Shown piece after piece: positions 22,313-33,879 of a stretch of DNA of 64,000 bases. Made by a program: the position numbers and the translations under genes. The DNA is from Hyparrhenia diplandra (lineage: Eukaryota > Streptophyta > Magnoliopsida > Poales > Poaceae), in contig JADLZK010012229.1 in NCBI GenBank assembly GCA_015847255.1, positions 1-64,000 on the forward strand, read 5' to 3'. Below the pieces are notes generated by a model that made no database searches, was not told where the DNA came from, and saw only the letters and a program-made list of their open reading frames with translations. Position 1 is the first letter of the stretch, and each line of letters begins with the position of its first letter.

Positions 22313-24164
22313 AAATATAAATAATTTTAAAAATAAATTATTTTATCTATAGTTATATGAGCAACTTCTACAGTGGATTGTTGATACGTATAAAGAATGA
22401 CTGCATCTGGAGAGTAATACCTTAATGGGTTTATCTTTATAGGAGCAAGTAGATACCCTAAATCCTAAAGTCATTGTAGGGCCGGCCCTATAATTCTCAG
22501 GATCATTGCGAACTCGAATGTCCTCTAAATTATTATATATTTTATAATATATTTTAATATAACATGTCTAATAATTATCGAGAAATAATATACACAAAAA
22601 AACAATACATTTATACTTCTAGAACTAATATGATTACTTTAAAAAGAATATATTCATCGCTTCTCATAAAAAGATTCTTCGTCGGGCGTTTCTTGATGCA
22701 TACTGAGATCAAGAGTGTCCAAAAAATACCCTTTCTTGTAACATAAACATAGTTGATCTCAAAACACATCCAGCCACCAACTTATGGCAACCTTGTAACG
22801 ATTTCCGGCTGTTGTCCTCACCTTTCTGGAATCAGAGTTGCAGGTAAATATGTAGAAGCAGAGCTGCGCCACGACACCCGTGGACGGTTGTGTGGTACGG
22901 TCACCGGAGCCAAGAGGGGCTGGCAGGGGCCATGCCCCCCCCCCCCCCAACCAACCAACATCACATCAATTTTTTTATGTAATATATAATTTAATATTTT
23001 GCATGAGAAGGATATAATAAAAGATTTTGTCGTGTATTTTTCAAGGACTTCTAGACAACAAAGTTACAGAAATTTGATGTAATATATATATAAATACTGT
23101 GTTTGAGATTATCGTGACCTGATATATCTCCATGGTTTGTTTGTAAATATTAAAATCAATAGAAATATTTTTAACAGAATGAAAACATTATCAAGTATTT
23201 GATTTTTTACCACAAAATTTGATGAAATCGCTTTGGAAATCACTTCTAAACTGGCTAAGAGCTAATTTAAGCAGTTTCGATACTTGTGGGATAACATTTC
23301 TGTTTTGGAAGGTTGAAGAAAATATTAGATAACTAGCAGCTAACCCGCCGCAAAGCGGGGATGCACGATGATTTCTTAGCATAGCGAATTTCAAAAAGGT
23401 TTCTCAATAATGGTGTAAAAAAACGAAATTAACAAAAAGTTAAAAGAAAAAAAGAAGATGCACATTATATGGTGACATCAACTACAGTTGCAGTAAGAAG
23501 CTGCACTGAAATTAGTAAACCTAAACTGAAAGTCTTTACAAAATTTTGGTATGGTAGAATATAGATGGATCATAGAAAGGTACATGTAATCACACATGCA
23601 CTCTAGGTGAACCCGATTATTGAAGGAAAAATAATCATTTGGAGACAAAAGGCAGCCAAAGTACTTCCTCAATTCTTCGGCCTGTATAGTCAACCAAAAA
23701 ATAGACTAACTCATGGGGATATAAGAAACAAAGCATTGATCTGTGAAACTTTAAAATTTGCAACCCGATATGGCAATAAACTTTAAATGACTGACCTTGG
23801 TCTAATTCTGTTTGATTCAATATCTACTGATGTCAACACGTATAATGCAAATGCAAATATAGTGGAATCCAAAACCTGAATAAGTAGGGGAATTCAATAT
23901 TAATATTAAACTGCAGTCAATTGAGGTTAGCAGGAGTCTTACGCGTTCTTGCATATATATACAACTAATATATGTAATATTTTTTTTTTTCAATGGTAGG
24001 CTGTGGCACAAAATATGGTAAAGGAAGATTACAACATATAATGAAGTTATCATTCCAATCAAATCTAGGTACCTCTCATGATGTCAGTTGCTGTACAGCG
24101 GTACCTGTTGCATATGATAAGTCTGATAGCTAGCTATATATATGGTCATCAACACAGCTATGTT

Positions 24165-24505
24165 GGCGAACATATTTAATGGCTAACCTTAACAAAAAAA
24201 AGGCCGCATATAATTTTGGCTAAGTAAATGTGCACTTCAAATTAATTGGCAAATAGGGGTCTAAAAAGTGTGCTTAAACTGCTAGTTATATGGAATGCCA
24301 TGGATTAACAAAGAAGTCATAATGTGCTGGTGTAGCAGATTATATCTAAGCCGATGGGATGAATGATGGCAAACATATTTAATGGCTAACCTTAATGAAA
24401 AGGCCGCATATATTTTTGTTTAGCTAAATGTGCACTTCAAATTAACTGGCAAGTAGGGGGTCTGAAAGTGTGTTTAAACTGCAAGTTATATGAAAGGCCA
24501 TGGGA
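24165..24505. repeat. Diverged tandem duplication, 203-bp period
   Basis: GGCGAACATATTTAATGGCT (24165) and GGCAAACATATTTAATGGCT (24368) begin two copies that share about 135 bp, including TGTGCACTTCAAATTAA. The copies differ at many positions, so the duplication is old. Confidence 0.75.
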
Positions 24506-25199
24506 CTGGGAGTGTTACGCATCCCTGCATATATACAATTAATATCTGTAATATATTTTTTTCCAATGGCAGCTAATGTTTGTGAAGGATAGTCTCAAGC
24601 CATTACTATCAAGAAAGCAATATGACTGACCTCTAAGTCTAATCCAGATTCTTTCACCTTTCCTCCTGTGCACTTGCAGGCCTGTTCTTTGTTCACCAAC
24701 TGTATTGCTAATTATCCCAAAGCACAACCAATGTCAAAAGCATGATGTCCTGGCTCCACCTTAATTAGCCTTCAGTTGAATGGTTTCATTTCAATATTTG
24801 AAGAGATCGGCAGGTCATGATGGGGTATATACGCAAACTGTTGTAGTATGGAAATCTAAAAATCAGTAGGAAATTATGATGGCATCATCTGTGAGACATA
24901 TGTGAGTAGAAGATGAAAGTGAGCTTACCCCTTTTTTTTTTTTTTTATGTTGCGGCTAGCACAGCAAGCAGCAGCGAAGTTGTTGTTCTTGATATGGGTT
25001 CTTGATATGGGCTCTCTTGCTGTGGCAGGAAAGATGGTAAAAGAAGATTATATCACCTGTAAGAATAAACAAAGGGAATTATTTTGGTGAGGCATTATGG
25101 ATCACATTTAGACAGGTAATGAGAAAAATAACCTGAGAAGGGAAGTCAAATGATCTGCAATTATAGTAAAGCAATTGTTGTCAATCTGAATTGGAGATG

Positions 25200-25792
25200 C
25201 AGGCGTGCCTGACGCCGATGATTCGAGTACAGTTCACAGAAAGAGGTGGCTGACGGACGACGGTAAGAATCTGAATAAATTTACCAATCTATACTCACCG
25301 GAAAGGGATGAGTCTGGTCAGCACGGCAGCCGAAGTGTTGCAGACAGACCGTCCGGCCGCCCGTCCGCGCCACGGCCTGCACACAGGTGTGGGCGTTGGT
25401 GGGCCGACGCAGAGAAGGCTGCGGTGGGCGGCGGCAGCAGCAGCAGGGCGTGGAGACGGCGGTACCGCCGGAAGTGGGGCGTGGAGATGGCGGGGAGGTG
25501 CGGAGAGCCGGCGGGACGGGGGTGGTGTTGGGCGGCGGCGGCGGCAGGGTCGTGGCGACGATGGGAAGAGGTCGGGAGAGTGTGGGTGCCGGCGTGAGGC
25601 AGGCGGCGGAGTCGGGGGTAGGTGCGAGTTGGAACTTGGTCCTGGTGGCGAAGGTTCTCGAACTGGTTGAGACGGACGGCTGTGATCGTTTTGTCCTGGA
25701 TCGGACGGATAGGAAGGTTGTACTGTGCAAACTACAGGGAATTGAGTCTCGAGGCGGAGGGAGGATCTACGAAAATAAGGGGTATAGTATAG
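25200..25792 (-). other. GC-rich segment inside the Helitron, possible captured exon
   Basis: A 149-codon minus-strand frame (25730-25281) and overlapping plus-strand frames are rich in Pro, Ala, Arg and Thr, with no recognised domain. Composition differs strongly from the rest of the element, which is typical of gene capture near a Helitron 5' end. The source gene is not identifiable. Confidence 0.3.
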
Positions 25793-26186
25793 ATGCCATT
25801 GTTTAGGACTGTAAAAGGGTTAGAATACCTCATGGGCCAACGGAGGGATGGAGCTAGGTCTTTTCCCCTACCGGAATTCGAGAGCAAAAGTAGGCCCAAA
25901 CATTATAAAGAGGCCCGTCGATGTCTGCACAGTATTATTGTGCGCACGGGCCCAAATAGGTCGAAAGTTCTTACCCATTTGCCGGAAAGCTGAAAAAAGA
26001 AACAAATGGGTCCACCGACAGGAACACACACTACCACCACACGTTCGCCCGCGGTCAGTCCACCAACCACAATCAGGCATCAGTTTTGAGCTTCCTCTCT
26101 TTTTTTGAGAAAAAACAAAAACTTGAATTGCATCACTTAAACGTCAACCATTACAAGCAAATTGAGAGGCACTACAAGCTAAACTA

Positions 26187-26630
26187 TCATGCAACCATAG
26201 ATAGATCCGATCTAGTTAACAGGGCATGTCTAGCTATATTATGTGCTACACTATTTACCTCTCTTTTTACATGATGCAATTCAAAGATCCAGGTTGTCCC
26301 AACATGGTCTTGAATATCATTTAAAATTGGCAAGATAGATGGTCTAATATTCTCTTTGTTTCGCCATAAAGATAGCAGCTCTAGACAATCAGTTTCCATT
26401 ATAACCTTAGGGCAATTAATCTTGGACAACATAAGAGCCGCGATCACGTCGGCCGCATAAGCCTCCGCAGTAAGAACATTTGGAATGGAGTCATACCACT
26501 TGCCTTTTACTACAAGTTCTTGACCATTTGCATCGTGAATGACTAATCCAGTTGCACTTTGATTATCCTCCATCCTAAAAGCTGCATCAATATTGATCTT
26601 AATGAAACCTGCTTTGGGGGAGGCTCTCAA
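26187..26630 (-). pseudogene. RNase H-like domain of LINE 1
   Basis: The 147-codon frame matches the plant LINE C-terminal RNase H-like domain (RVT_3): INIDAAF near the start holds the first Asp, AEAYAAD the Glu and METDCLEL the next Asp. The last conserved segment reads REVNSVAHNIA, with His where Asp is usual. It degrades the RNA strand of hybrids in active elements. Confidence 0.85.
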
Positions 26631-26729
26631 TTTATGATCTGTATGTCATTTTTACTTCCCTTTATGATCTCACTCGTTTGAATCAAGTCGACGATAACTC
26701 TTTTGCCCATCTGCATGCCTGCAACAAGT

Positions 26730-27236
26730 TCATATTCTTTTCTCCATGTTGTCTTCTATTATGAGCTGTCTATACCGCCCACATTCCGCATAAAATAGGT
26801 CCACAAATTTCATCGAACATAAAGATTTATCCAATAAATCAGAACACCATGTAGCGGGATGCAATTTTGGTAATTTTATATTGAATAGTTCATAGAAAGA
26901 TTGCCAAAACATTGTAGGAAAGGTGCACTCAACTAAGGCATGATGAACAGTTTCATTTACAGCACCGCAATCAGGACACATACCTTGATCTTCTATATGC
27001 CTTTCCTTCAACTTTGCTTTAACTGGCATAAAATTATGCAATACCCGCCACAAAAAAACCTTCACTTTTGGAGGGATTTTAAGTTTCCAAAGTCTTTTCC
27101 ACATCAGATTATCCTCACCTACAGAGGAACTTGCAACACACTTTTTGTTCATTTCCCACATACGTCTTGAAGAGGTCATTAATCTATATGCATCCGACTG
27201 AGTATACTCCATTTTTCTCTCGCACTCCATGCCCAT
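26730..27236 (-). pseudogene. Zinc-binding (zf-RVT) region of LINE 1
   Basis: The frame contains WKRLWKLKIPPKVKVFLWR, then CPDCGAVNETVHHALVECTF, the Cys/His pattern of the zf-RVT domain found between reverse transcriptase and RNase H in plant LINEs. Confidence 0.88.
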
Positions 27237-27305
27237 AGATCCTCATTTAATTTTCCAAGCGGTATTTTTGGATTTCCTTTACATCAGTCTCTAAAAAATT
27301 CTCTC

Positions 27306-28370
27306 TCAACACATGTTCATTCCAAGCGAGCCATCTAAAGTGAGGAGTTCTTGGACCTTCTCAACAATTGCCTCGTGTCTTCTCAGTATAAAGGTTTGAA
27401 GCCCGGTATCCCCTCGAATCCATCGGTCCGTCCAAACATTTGTGGAAATACCATTACCAATTATTTTGATCAAACCCTTCTCTAACACTTGTCTACCCTT
27501 TAAAATTGCTCGCCATGTATGAGAACTATTATGTTTCTTCTTAGCTTCCAAAAAGGATGAGTTGTAATAATATTTGCCTTTGAGTATACGGGCACAAAGT
27601 GAATTTGGCTTGGTCATGAGCCTCCACCCTTGCTTTCCTAACATAGATAGATTGAAAATTTGCAAATCTCTAAATCCCATACCTCCTCTTTTCGCATGGG
27701 TTATTTCTCGACCATTTCCTCCAATGCATTTTCCTTGTATCGCCATCACCTCCCCACCAGTACCGGGCTATTCTTGAAGTAATTTTTTCACAAGTAGCCT
27801 TTTGATAGTTCAAAAGCGACTCATTGAATATGTTAGTATCGATTGGGCTACAAAATTTTAATAAGCACTTCTCTTGCAACTGAGCTTAGATTCCTTTCAC
27901 TCCATCCATTTACCAAGTTTTGAATTCTTGTCGTAAGTTTCAGAAAAGCTCCAGTTGTTGATCGACCAACCGCTGTAGGTAAACCCAGATATTTTTCTTC
28001 TAGTGCTTCTTTCTGGATATTCAAAATTTGGGTAACTTCTCTTTTAGTATCCTCTCGAGCAATTCTTCCGAAAAAAATAGAGATTTCAGTCTGTTAACAG
28101 ATTGCCCCGAACCCCTATTATAAATCTCAAGGATATTGTTTAATCTCTCTGCACCTCTTTCTGAAGCTTGAATAAATATGATGCAATCATCAGCAAAAAA
28201 TAAATGAGAAATCCATGGTGTATGTATTCCGATCCTTATTCCTCTTGACAAATAGAGAGGTCCAGTAGATTTTAATAAGCATGATAATCCTTCAGCACAT
28301 AAGAGAAAAAGATATGGAGATATAGGATCACCTTGTCGGAAAGTTCCTTCTCAGCTATCTCCACACTAAA
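27306..28370 (-). pseudogene. Reverse transcriptase region of LINE 1, broken
   Basis: From right to left on the minus strand I read RQGDPISPYLFLLCAEGLS, then the polymerase active-site block HLFFADDCIIF (FADD), then a connection region with KRGGMGFRDLQIFN and GNGISTNVWTDRW (27306-27749). At least three frames are needed, so the enzyme is inactive. Confidence 0.85.
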
Positions 28371-28670
28371 TGTAGTTGGTAGAGTTTAAGTTCTCAACTT
28401 AACATAGATGTTCGTATTTTTGGGATTTATTTCACTATTTATCAACGTTATACTTTAAGTAGTAAGCTATGTTTTCGTCGATTTATGAGATGTCGTGGTG
28501 ACTTCAGGGGAATCTCTCGTTGACTTAGTAATTCGGAGGTGCTTACATGGTAGTGTTTACATATATTTGTTTATAGGGGTGAGTATGTGACTTCAAAAAA
28601 CCTCTCGTATCTGTTGGCTCGGTCTTTCAAATGTGCTTTCATGTGAAAGTAGGTTTATGTGACGTGTTCC

Positions 28671-28773
28671 TAGAGGTAATTGGGTTTACGTGTGTCACGT
28701 GTGTGGGCATCTAAAGTTGTACTTAGAGGTAATTGGGTTTACGTGTGTCACGTGTGTGGGCATCAAGTTGTAC
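28671..28773. repeat. 53-bp tandem duplication upstream of CXE copy D
   Basis: TAGAGGTAATTGGGTTTACG starts at 28671 and 28724. Each copy contains GTGTCACGTGTGTGGGC, so a CACGTG G-box-like core is present twice, about 220-300 bp before the start codon. Confidence 0.8.
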
Positions 28774-28821
28774 CTTTGTAATTCTTAGCAGAAAAAAAAC
28801 GATCTCCAAACGTGATTAAAA

Positions 28822-28828
28822 TATAAAA
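28822..28828 (+). promoter_or_regulatory. Putative TATA box of CXE copy D
   Basis: TATAAAA lies 164 bases upstream of the ATG at 28992. Confidence 0.5.
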
Positions 28829-28991
28829 CAATCTCCACACGCCACATAGCCAGACGCTTCCGCAGCGATGGGCTTCTCCACCACAGCCCCTTTTAATATC
28901 GAGTGCAACTGGCTTGGTTGGTCACTTTGCCTGCCGCAATCAAATCTCCTGCTAGCCGCCTTGCACTGCTCCCACCCGCTGCACCTGCGCC

Positions 28992-29940
28992 ATGGATCCG
29001 AGCTCGGATATCATACTCGACTACACTCCATACTTCCGCATCTACAGCGATCGGCGCATCGACCGCTTGGTCACCGATACCGTGCCGGCCGGCTTTGATC
29101 CCACCACCGGCGTCACCTCCAAAGATGTCGTGATAGACAGCGACGCCGGCGTCTATGTTCGCCTCTACCTCCCGGGCACGGCTACCGGGTCGGACGACTC
29201 CAAGAAGCTCCCGGTGCTAGTCTACTTCCACGGCGGCGGCTTTGTCGTCAACTCGGCAGCGTCTCCGCACTACCAGCCCTTCCTCAGCACCCTGGCCGCC
29301 AAGGCCGGCCTGCTCATCGTCTCCGTGAACTACCGCCTCGCGCCAGAGCACCCGCTGCCGGCAGGCTACGATGACTCCTTCCGCGCGCTCAAGTGGGCGG
29401 CCTCTGGTAGCGGTGATCCCTGGCTGTCACAGCACGGCGACCTGAGCCGCATCTTCCTGGCGGGCGACAGCTCCGGCGGGAACTTTGTGCACAACGTCGC
29501 TCTGATGGCCGCCGCGTCGTCGGAGCCGGAGGTGCGAATCGAGGGTGCGGTCCTCCTACACGCCGGGTTCGGCGGCAGGGATCCCGTCGACGGAGAGCCG
29601 CCGGAGACTGTGGCGCTGATGGAGACGCTGTGGGGGATCGTGTGCCTCGACGCGACGGACGGCGTGGACGATCCGCGGATAAATCCCTTTGGCGCCCGCC
29701 GCGGCGCCGAGCCTGCGGAACCTGCCGTGCGAGAGGGTGCTCGTCTGCGCGGCGGAGCTGGACTTCGTGCGGCCGAGGAACAGGGCGTACTACGAGGCCC
29801 TCGCGGCGAGCGGGCGGGGCGGCACGGTGGAGTGGTTCGAGTCCAAGGGTAAGGAGCACGTCTTCTTCCTCCTTAACCCCGGCTGCGGCGAGGCCGTGGA
29901 GCTCATGGATCGACTCGTCGCGTTCTTTGCTGGGAACTGA
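28992..29940 (+). CDS. Soluble carboxylesterase (CXE) copy D
   Basis: This is a plant carboxylesterase of the alpha/beta-hydrolase-3 family, predicted cytosolic because it starts MDPSSDIILDY without a signal peptide. In order it shows FRIYSD near residue 17, a DPTTGVTSKDVVID block, HGGGFVVN (oxyanion hole), YRLAPEHPLPAGYDDSF, the elbow GDSSGGNFVHN, CAAELD (catalytic Asp) and KEHVFF (catalytic His), ending FFAGN. One extra T in CCCTTTGG (29688-29690) breaks the frame after INP; without it the protein is about 315 residues, the normal length. There is no intron. It is the least damaged soluble copy and the best candidate for a working gene; substrate unknown. Confidence 0.93.
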
Positions 29941-31030
29941 AATTCGTCATGTGTGGATGTGGCCACGACCGCAGCCAATCAGACGGATGGAGCAAACGAA
30001 GACGCAGCTCATAGCTGAACAAATAATTGAGCTCGCAGCAGTGGTCACTGGTCAGTCAGTGCTATCCGCTTTACTCCAACGGTCAAGGTCTCTTGTTTTC
30101 TTTTTTCATCGACACGAATATAATATGACTGAAATTATGTGGCAGATACTATGCTCTACTATGGGTCTATTTGGTGCAGCTCTGTTTCACTGGTGAATAA
30201 GCTTTTTATGACTTTCGAAAAACAGCTTTACTAGTAGAGCTGAAACTGTTTTAGCAACCCATTTAGTAAAATATTTTGTCTTGGTGGATAAAAATGATAA
30301 CATGACCATTATGCCATTTTCCTTATTCTCTTTTTGTCCTCTCCTTTCTCGGTCGCGCCCACCTTTCTTCTCTCTCTCCGAAAGCTTGTCTTCTCCGCAG
30401 CGACACCTCCCAACAAACCGCTCTCCCTGGTGGTGCCTCCATGGATGTGCGCCTCAACGCCCTCGACATACCGCCCTTCCCGCCATCTCCGCCCCTCGGG
30501 TGCTCCGACAAAACGAAGGGTAGAGCGGGAGCACGCCTTTCTGTGAAAGAATACCATCGTTCTTGATTATACGATGACAATATGATCAACATTGTTCGTG
30601 ACTTCGAAAAAGTCTTCTTTTACCTATATCCAACTATTGTTGTGGTTTACTTTTCTACCTCGAACTCTAAAATTGGACAACTTACCCATCCACCTCTCGG
30701 GTTAGAAGTGATCTCATGACCACTTTTATCAAATACTTTAAATGTTTTAAAAAAACAAAATGTTAATAAGCTTATAAAATTCACAGAAAAATCTTCGATA
30801 CATTGCGCACGATAAACTCAAATAAAAAAATTATCCAGTGGCCATATACTATGTCTAGAAGCTTCTAAAATTAATTTAGGTCTTGAAAAATGAGGCAAGT
30901 ATTAAAATTTGTATATAGAAAAAATCCAAAACATTATAAATAGTGGATAATTATGTTTTAAAAACTTTCGAAAACAAAAATATGAGATGCAAACCATAAG
31001 AATGAAAGTATTAAAGCCCCCATGAGCAGC
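29941..31030. other. Intergenic region downstream of CXE copy D
   Basis: No gene was recognised. GTCTATTTGGTGCAGCTCTG near 30166 resembles a hAT-MITE edge, but I found no partner terminus. GC-rich frames at 30320-30590 overlap on both strands and look spurious. Confidence 0.25.
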
Positions 31031-31078
31031 CGTTGATATAACCGTTTTTTTTTTTCGAAAGCGCGTTGATATAACCGT
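31031..31078 (-). repeat. Micro-insertion: T10CGAAAGCG between identical 15-bp repeats
   Basis: CGTTGATATAACCGT is found at 31031-31045 and 31064-31078. The 18-base insert reads CGCTTTCG plus poly(A) on the minus strand. The flanking identity makes a retroposition target duplication the simplest explanation. Confidence 0.6.
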
Positions 31079-31096
31079 GCACTCAAGAAAGAAACC

Positions 31097-31306
31097 AGAT
31101 GTTCTGAATTACCAAATCCTTGATGTCCAAATGGATTGTTCACGCTTGTTTGTGTCATGTGTTGCATGTGATGTCTCATTTCTTGTAAAATGACTAAATA
31201 TTCAACAACATCAACTTGAGAAGAAAGTAGATGTTCTGAGTTACCAAATCCTTGATGTCCAAAACCACCCAAGTCCTTGATGTCCAAAACGACCCAAGTC
31301 CTTGGC
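31097..31306. repeat. Nested short repeats with TTGATGTCCAAA core
   Basis: AGATGTTCTGA-TTACCAAATC recurs at 31097 and 31229 (132-bp spacing). The second copy runs into a 27-bp tandem pair, CCTTGATGTCCAAAAC plus CACCCAAGT or GACCCAAGT, between 31251 and 31306. Confidence 0.7.
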
Positions 31307-32285
31307 GGTGCATAAGCAAAAAAAGACATCTTGCATTTTTGCCGTTGAAGTCTGTTTCTCGCCTGGCCATAGGACGACCCGTCTGTGCTTGACAATCTGC
31401 TGCCAACGGCGGGACTTGTTGAATAAATAGGCAGTGTAATGAATAATTTAATTTTAATCCAGAAAAAAGCAACAAAATCATGATAATTAATTAATGCATA
31501 ATTAAACTGGTACTATAGTAGGCAACGTTGATCATGGAACAAATAAACAATATTTTTAAATAGTATAATGTGAATTTGAGTACGAGATTATTAGCCTCCG
31601 CACATTGCGGAGTGTGCAGGTAAGGCCTAGCGCTAATAACCCCTCCCCATGCCATGCCTCGGCCTGGTGGCAACGCGCGAGGCACTGTTGGGTGCACTCA
31701 TTGCTTCCCCGTTTAAATTGTGTCATTAAGAGTTAAACTCTGAATGTGGTACTAAACACCACAACACTTTCCATGTATTTCCTGGAATTTATTGGATCAT
31801 TATTATGGGCCAGGCCAATTATCCAACAGGGAGTTGCATTGAGAACATGACATGCCATAAAACTTAAGTGTCCAGAATCGAGTTGATGAGAAGCACACGG
31901 CCCGTAGAGTTCAGTAGCTTGGCCTGCCAGGTTATTAAAAAAAAAAAAAAAAAATCTATTCGTTCAGTCGATGTATGTCCTGGAAGGCTGAAGCTAGGAG
32001 TTTGGTCGGCGAAAGTGGTTTGTCTCAGCTCAGCCCCTTAACTGACTAGAGTCAGCTGGTGAGCCACTGAAGCATACCCAAATGGGTAAAATTTCCTTAC
32101 TAAAGAAATGATAATCGTACTCTCATATCCAACTTCTCTAGAGAAAAAAAAACAAATTGAGAAATCACCAAATGATTGAACGAGCAAGCTGAAAATTAAT
32201 ATCCAAGAGAGGGCACAATCAACAGTTATATTTTTGCTACACAGCCAACAACTGAACATCGACAGTAAAAACCGGTAAACATATA
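31307..32285. other. AT-rich spacer, nothing recognised
   Basis: The region includes an 18-base A run at 31935-31952. No gene, RNA or element termini were seen. Confidence 0.3.
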
Positions 32286-32537
32286 CTTCCTCCGTATCAC
32301 TATTAGACGCTTTGAACATTAATACGGTCTCCAAAGCACAAGTTTAATTTTTTCTTTCCTATAAAAATATTTATTGAGAAGTCATATATGCATATTTTAT
32401 GAAAGTAATTTTATGACAAATCTATTAATATGATTTTCACATTTTTAAACTTAATGATTTATATTTATGATTTATGCCCCCAATGTTTTGACACAAAGGT
32501 TTTGCAAAACGTACTCTAAATAGTGATATGGAGGGAG
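32286..32537. mobile_element. Stowaway MITE
   Basis: The termini CTTCCTCCGTATCACTATTA and (reverse-complemented right end) CTCCCTCCATATCACTATTT are inverted repeats of the Stowaway CTCCCTCCGT type. They are flanked by TA (32284-32285 and 32538-32539). The element is 252 bp and AT-rich. Confidence 0.9.
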
Positions 32538-32716
32538 TAAGAGTACATTCAGTGTCCAGGTTACCACATCACGAGTAGACATGATGATCCAGAGCCCCGC
32601 ACTGCACATAAATCTTCCCACAGTATGGCTGACGTCCTTGACGGATAGTCAGATCGTTAAGAGCTCGTACGACAGCACACATCTGCGTGCGCCAGCATCT
32701 CTAGCTCTTCACTATC

Positions 32717-33262
32717 GCCATGTTTACTTCACGAAAACAAACGTGCTACGATGTCTCGTCACATCAAATCTCTTAATGTATACGTAAAACATTAAATGTA
32801 GTTAAACAAAATAATTAATTACATGGTTTGGCTGGAATTTGCGAGATGAATCTTATAAACCTAGTTAGTCTATCGTGGGATCATAATTACCAAATACAAA
32901 TAAAAATGCTACAGTAAGAGCAACTCCAACAGTTTTGTAAATATGGTTTGCATTCTTCAAAATTGCCAAAAACATAAAAAAGTGGTCTCCAACAATTTTG
33001 CAATTTGGATTGAAATTTTGGACAACTTGGCATAAACCATCCTCTCCTTGCTTGCATGTTGCATCTCCATACTTGCATGCTACATATTGCCTTTTTTTGT
33101 TCTTTTTGACAAACTAAATTTGCAAAACTATTGGAGAACCACAATTTTTTTTCACTTTGCATATATTTTTGTGATTTGGCAAATCACAACTTTTTCCAAG
33201 TATGTTTTACAAAATTGTTGGAGATGCTCTAATCAAACCTAAAATATTTCACCAACTAGGCC
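32717..33262. mobile_element. hAT-type MITE split by a Tourist MITE
   Basis: The left part (GCCATGTTTACTTC, TTAAATGTAGTTAAACAAAATAATTAATTAC, TTTGCGAGATGAATCTT) and the right part (CTAAAATATTTCACCAACTAGGCC) belong to the abundant grass MITE family whose fuller relative is at 43810-44082. The halves are separated by the complete MITE at 32918-33229. Confidence 0.8.
32918..33229. mobile_element. Tourist-like MITE nested in a hAT MITE
   Basis: The inverted termini read GAGCAACTCCAACAGTTTTG and (reverse-complemented right end) GAGCATCTCCAACAATTTTG, with TAA duplications at 32915-32917 and 33230-33232. Internal copies of AAATTGTTGGAGA-type sequence extend the symmetry. Confidence 0.9.
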
Positions 33263-33879
33263 TACATGCCCGGCTGATAAGAAATCTCGCCCTTGAAACC
33301 AGCCAATCTATAATAATATCTGATACTCATATATCCATTGGTAGCCTATGTACTTTGCCAATTGCCATAAATCCAAGATTAACAAGGGATAAAAGATTTG
33401 ATGATGCACTCCGCATCCATTTTCTAATCATTTCTTTGAATTATTTCAGCCAGCCGCATGTACCAGTCCATACGCCAGCTTGGGCACATTTTCCGATAAC
33501 CAACCGAACCCGAAATCTCGGCCGGTCTTTCGGTCCGTGTCGGTTTTGTTTTTACCTTGTTCGGTTTTTCTTCGGTTTCGGTTCGGGTGAAACCTAACGA
33601 AATCCCGATTCAACGAAAGTTGGCCTCGCTTACGTGATTTCTAGCCCAACCCAACAAAGCCACCCACAGCCCACGGGTGAGCCGTCGCTCCGAGTCTCCC
33701 TTACCTCCTCACGACGAACGCAATCACTAATCCCCGATTTCCCTAACCCTAGCGGCTGCGCGGCGGCGGACAAGCGGGCGAGTGTCGCGAGCGGGCGTGG
33801 TCGGGCGGGCGGCGGGTGGAGGCGGTGTTAGGGCGAGCGTGGTCGGGCGGCGAAAGGTGGAGGTGAAGGCGCAGGCGAC
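33263..33879. other. Spacer with GC-rich leader-like stretch
   Basis: GGTTCGGTTTTG-type low-complexity sequence at 33480-33600 and a GC-rich run at 33760-33870 are present. No gene was recognised. Confidence 0.3.

Larger units (their letters stand above)
23333..25793 (-). mobile_element. Probable non-autonomous Helitron
   Basis: Read on the minus strand, the element begins TCTATACTATACCCC at 25793, preceded by A. It ends with a GC hairpin (23344-23360), seven bases and CTAG (23336-23333), followed by T. These are the three Helitron hallmarks: a 5' TC, a 3' hairpin then CTRR, and insertion between A and T. It is 2,461 bp with no Rep/helicase coding. The 5' third (25200-25793) is GC-rich and may be captured host sequence; the remainder is AT-rich with an internal duplication. 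Confidence 0.6.
26100..28385 (-). mobile_element. 5'-truncated LINE (non-LTR retrotransposon) 1
   Basis: Reading leftward from about 28385, the element starts inside the reverse transcriptase and runs through the zinc-binding and RNase H regions to a short A-rich tail (TTCTCAAAAAAA on the minus strand, near 26100). Frameshifts separate the domains, so it is dead. The truncated 5' end is typical of LINE insertions; I could not find a clear target duplication. Confidence 0.85.
28386..28991 (+). other. Promoter region of CXE copy D
   Basis: The segment contains a 53-bp tandem duplication (28671-28773) and a TATA-like ATATAAAAC (28821-28829), about 165 bases upstream of the ATG. Confidence 0.45.

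Noticed and set aside
25205..25597. Plus-strand 130-codon ORF as a host gene
   Set aside because: It overlaps equally long frames on the minus strand inside the Helitron, and shows no family motif.
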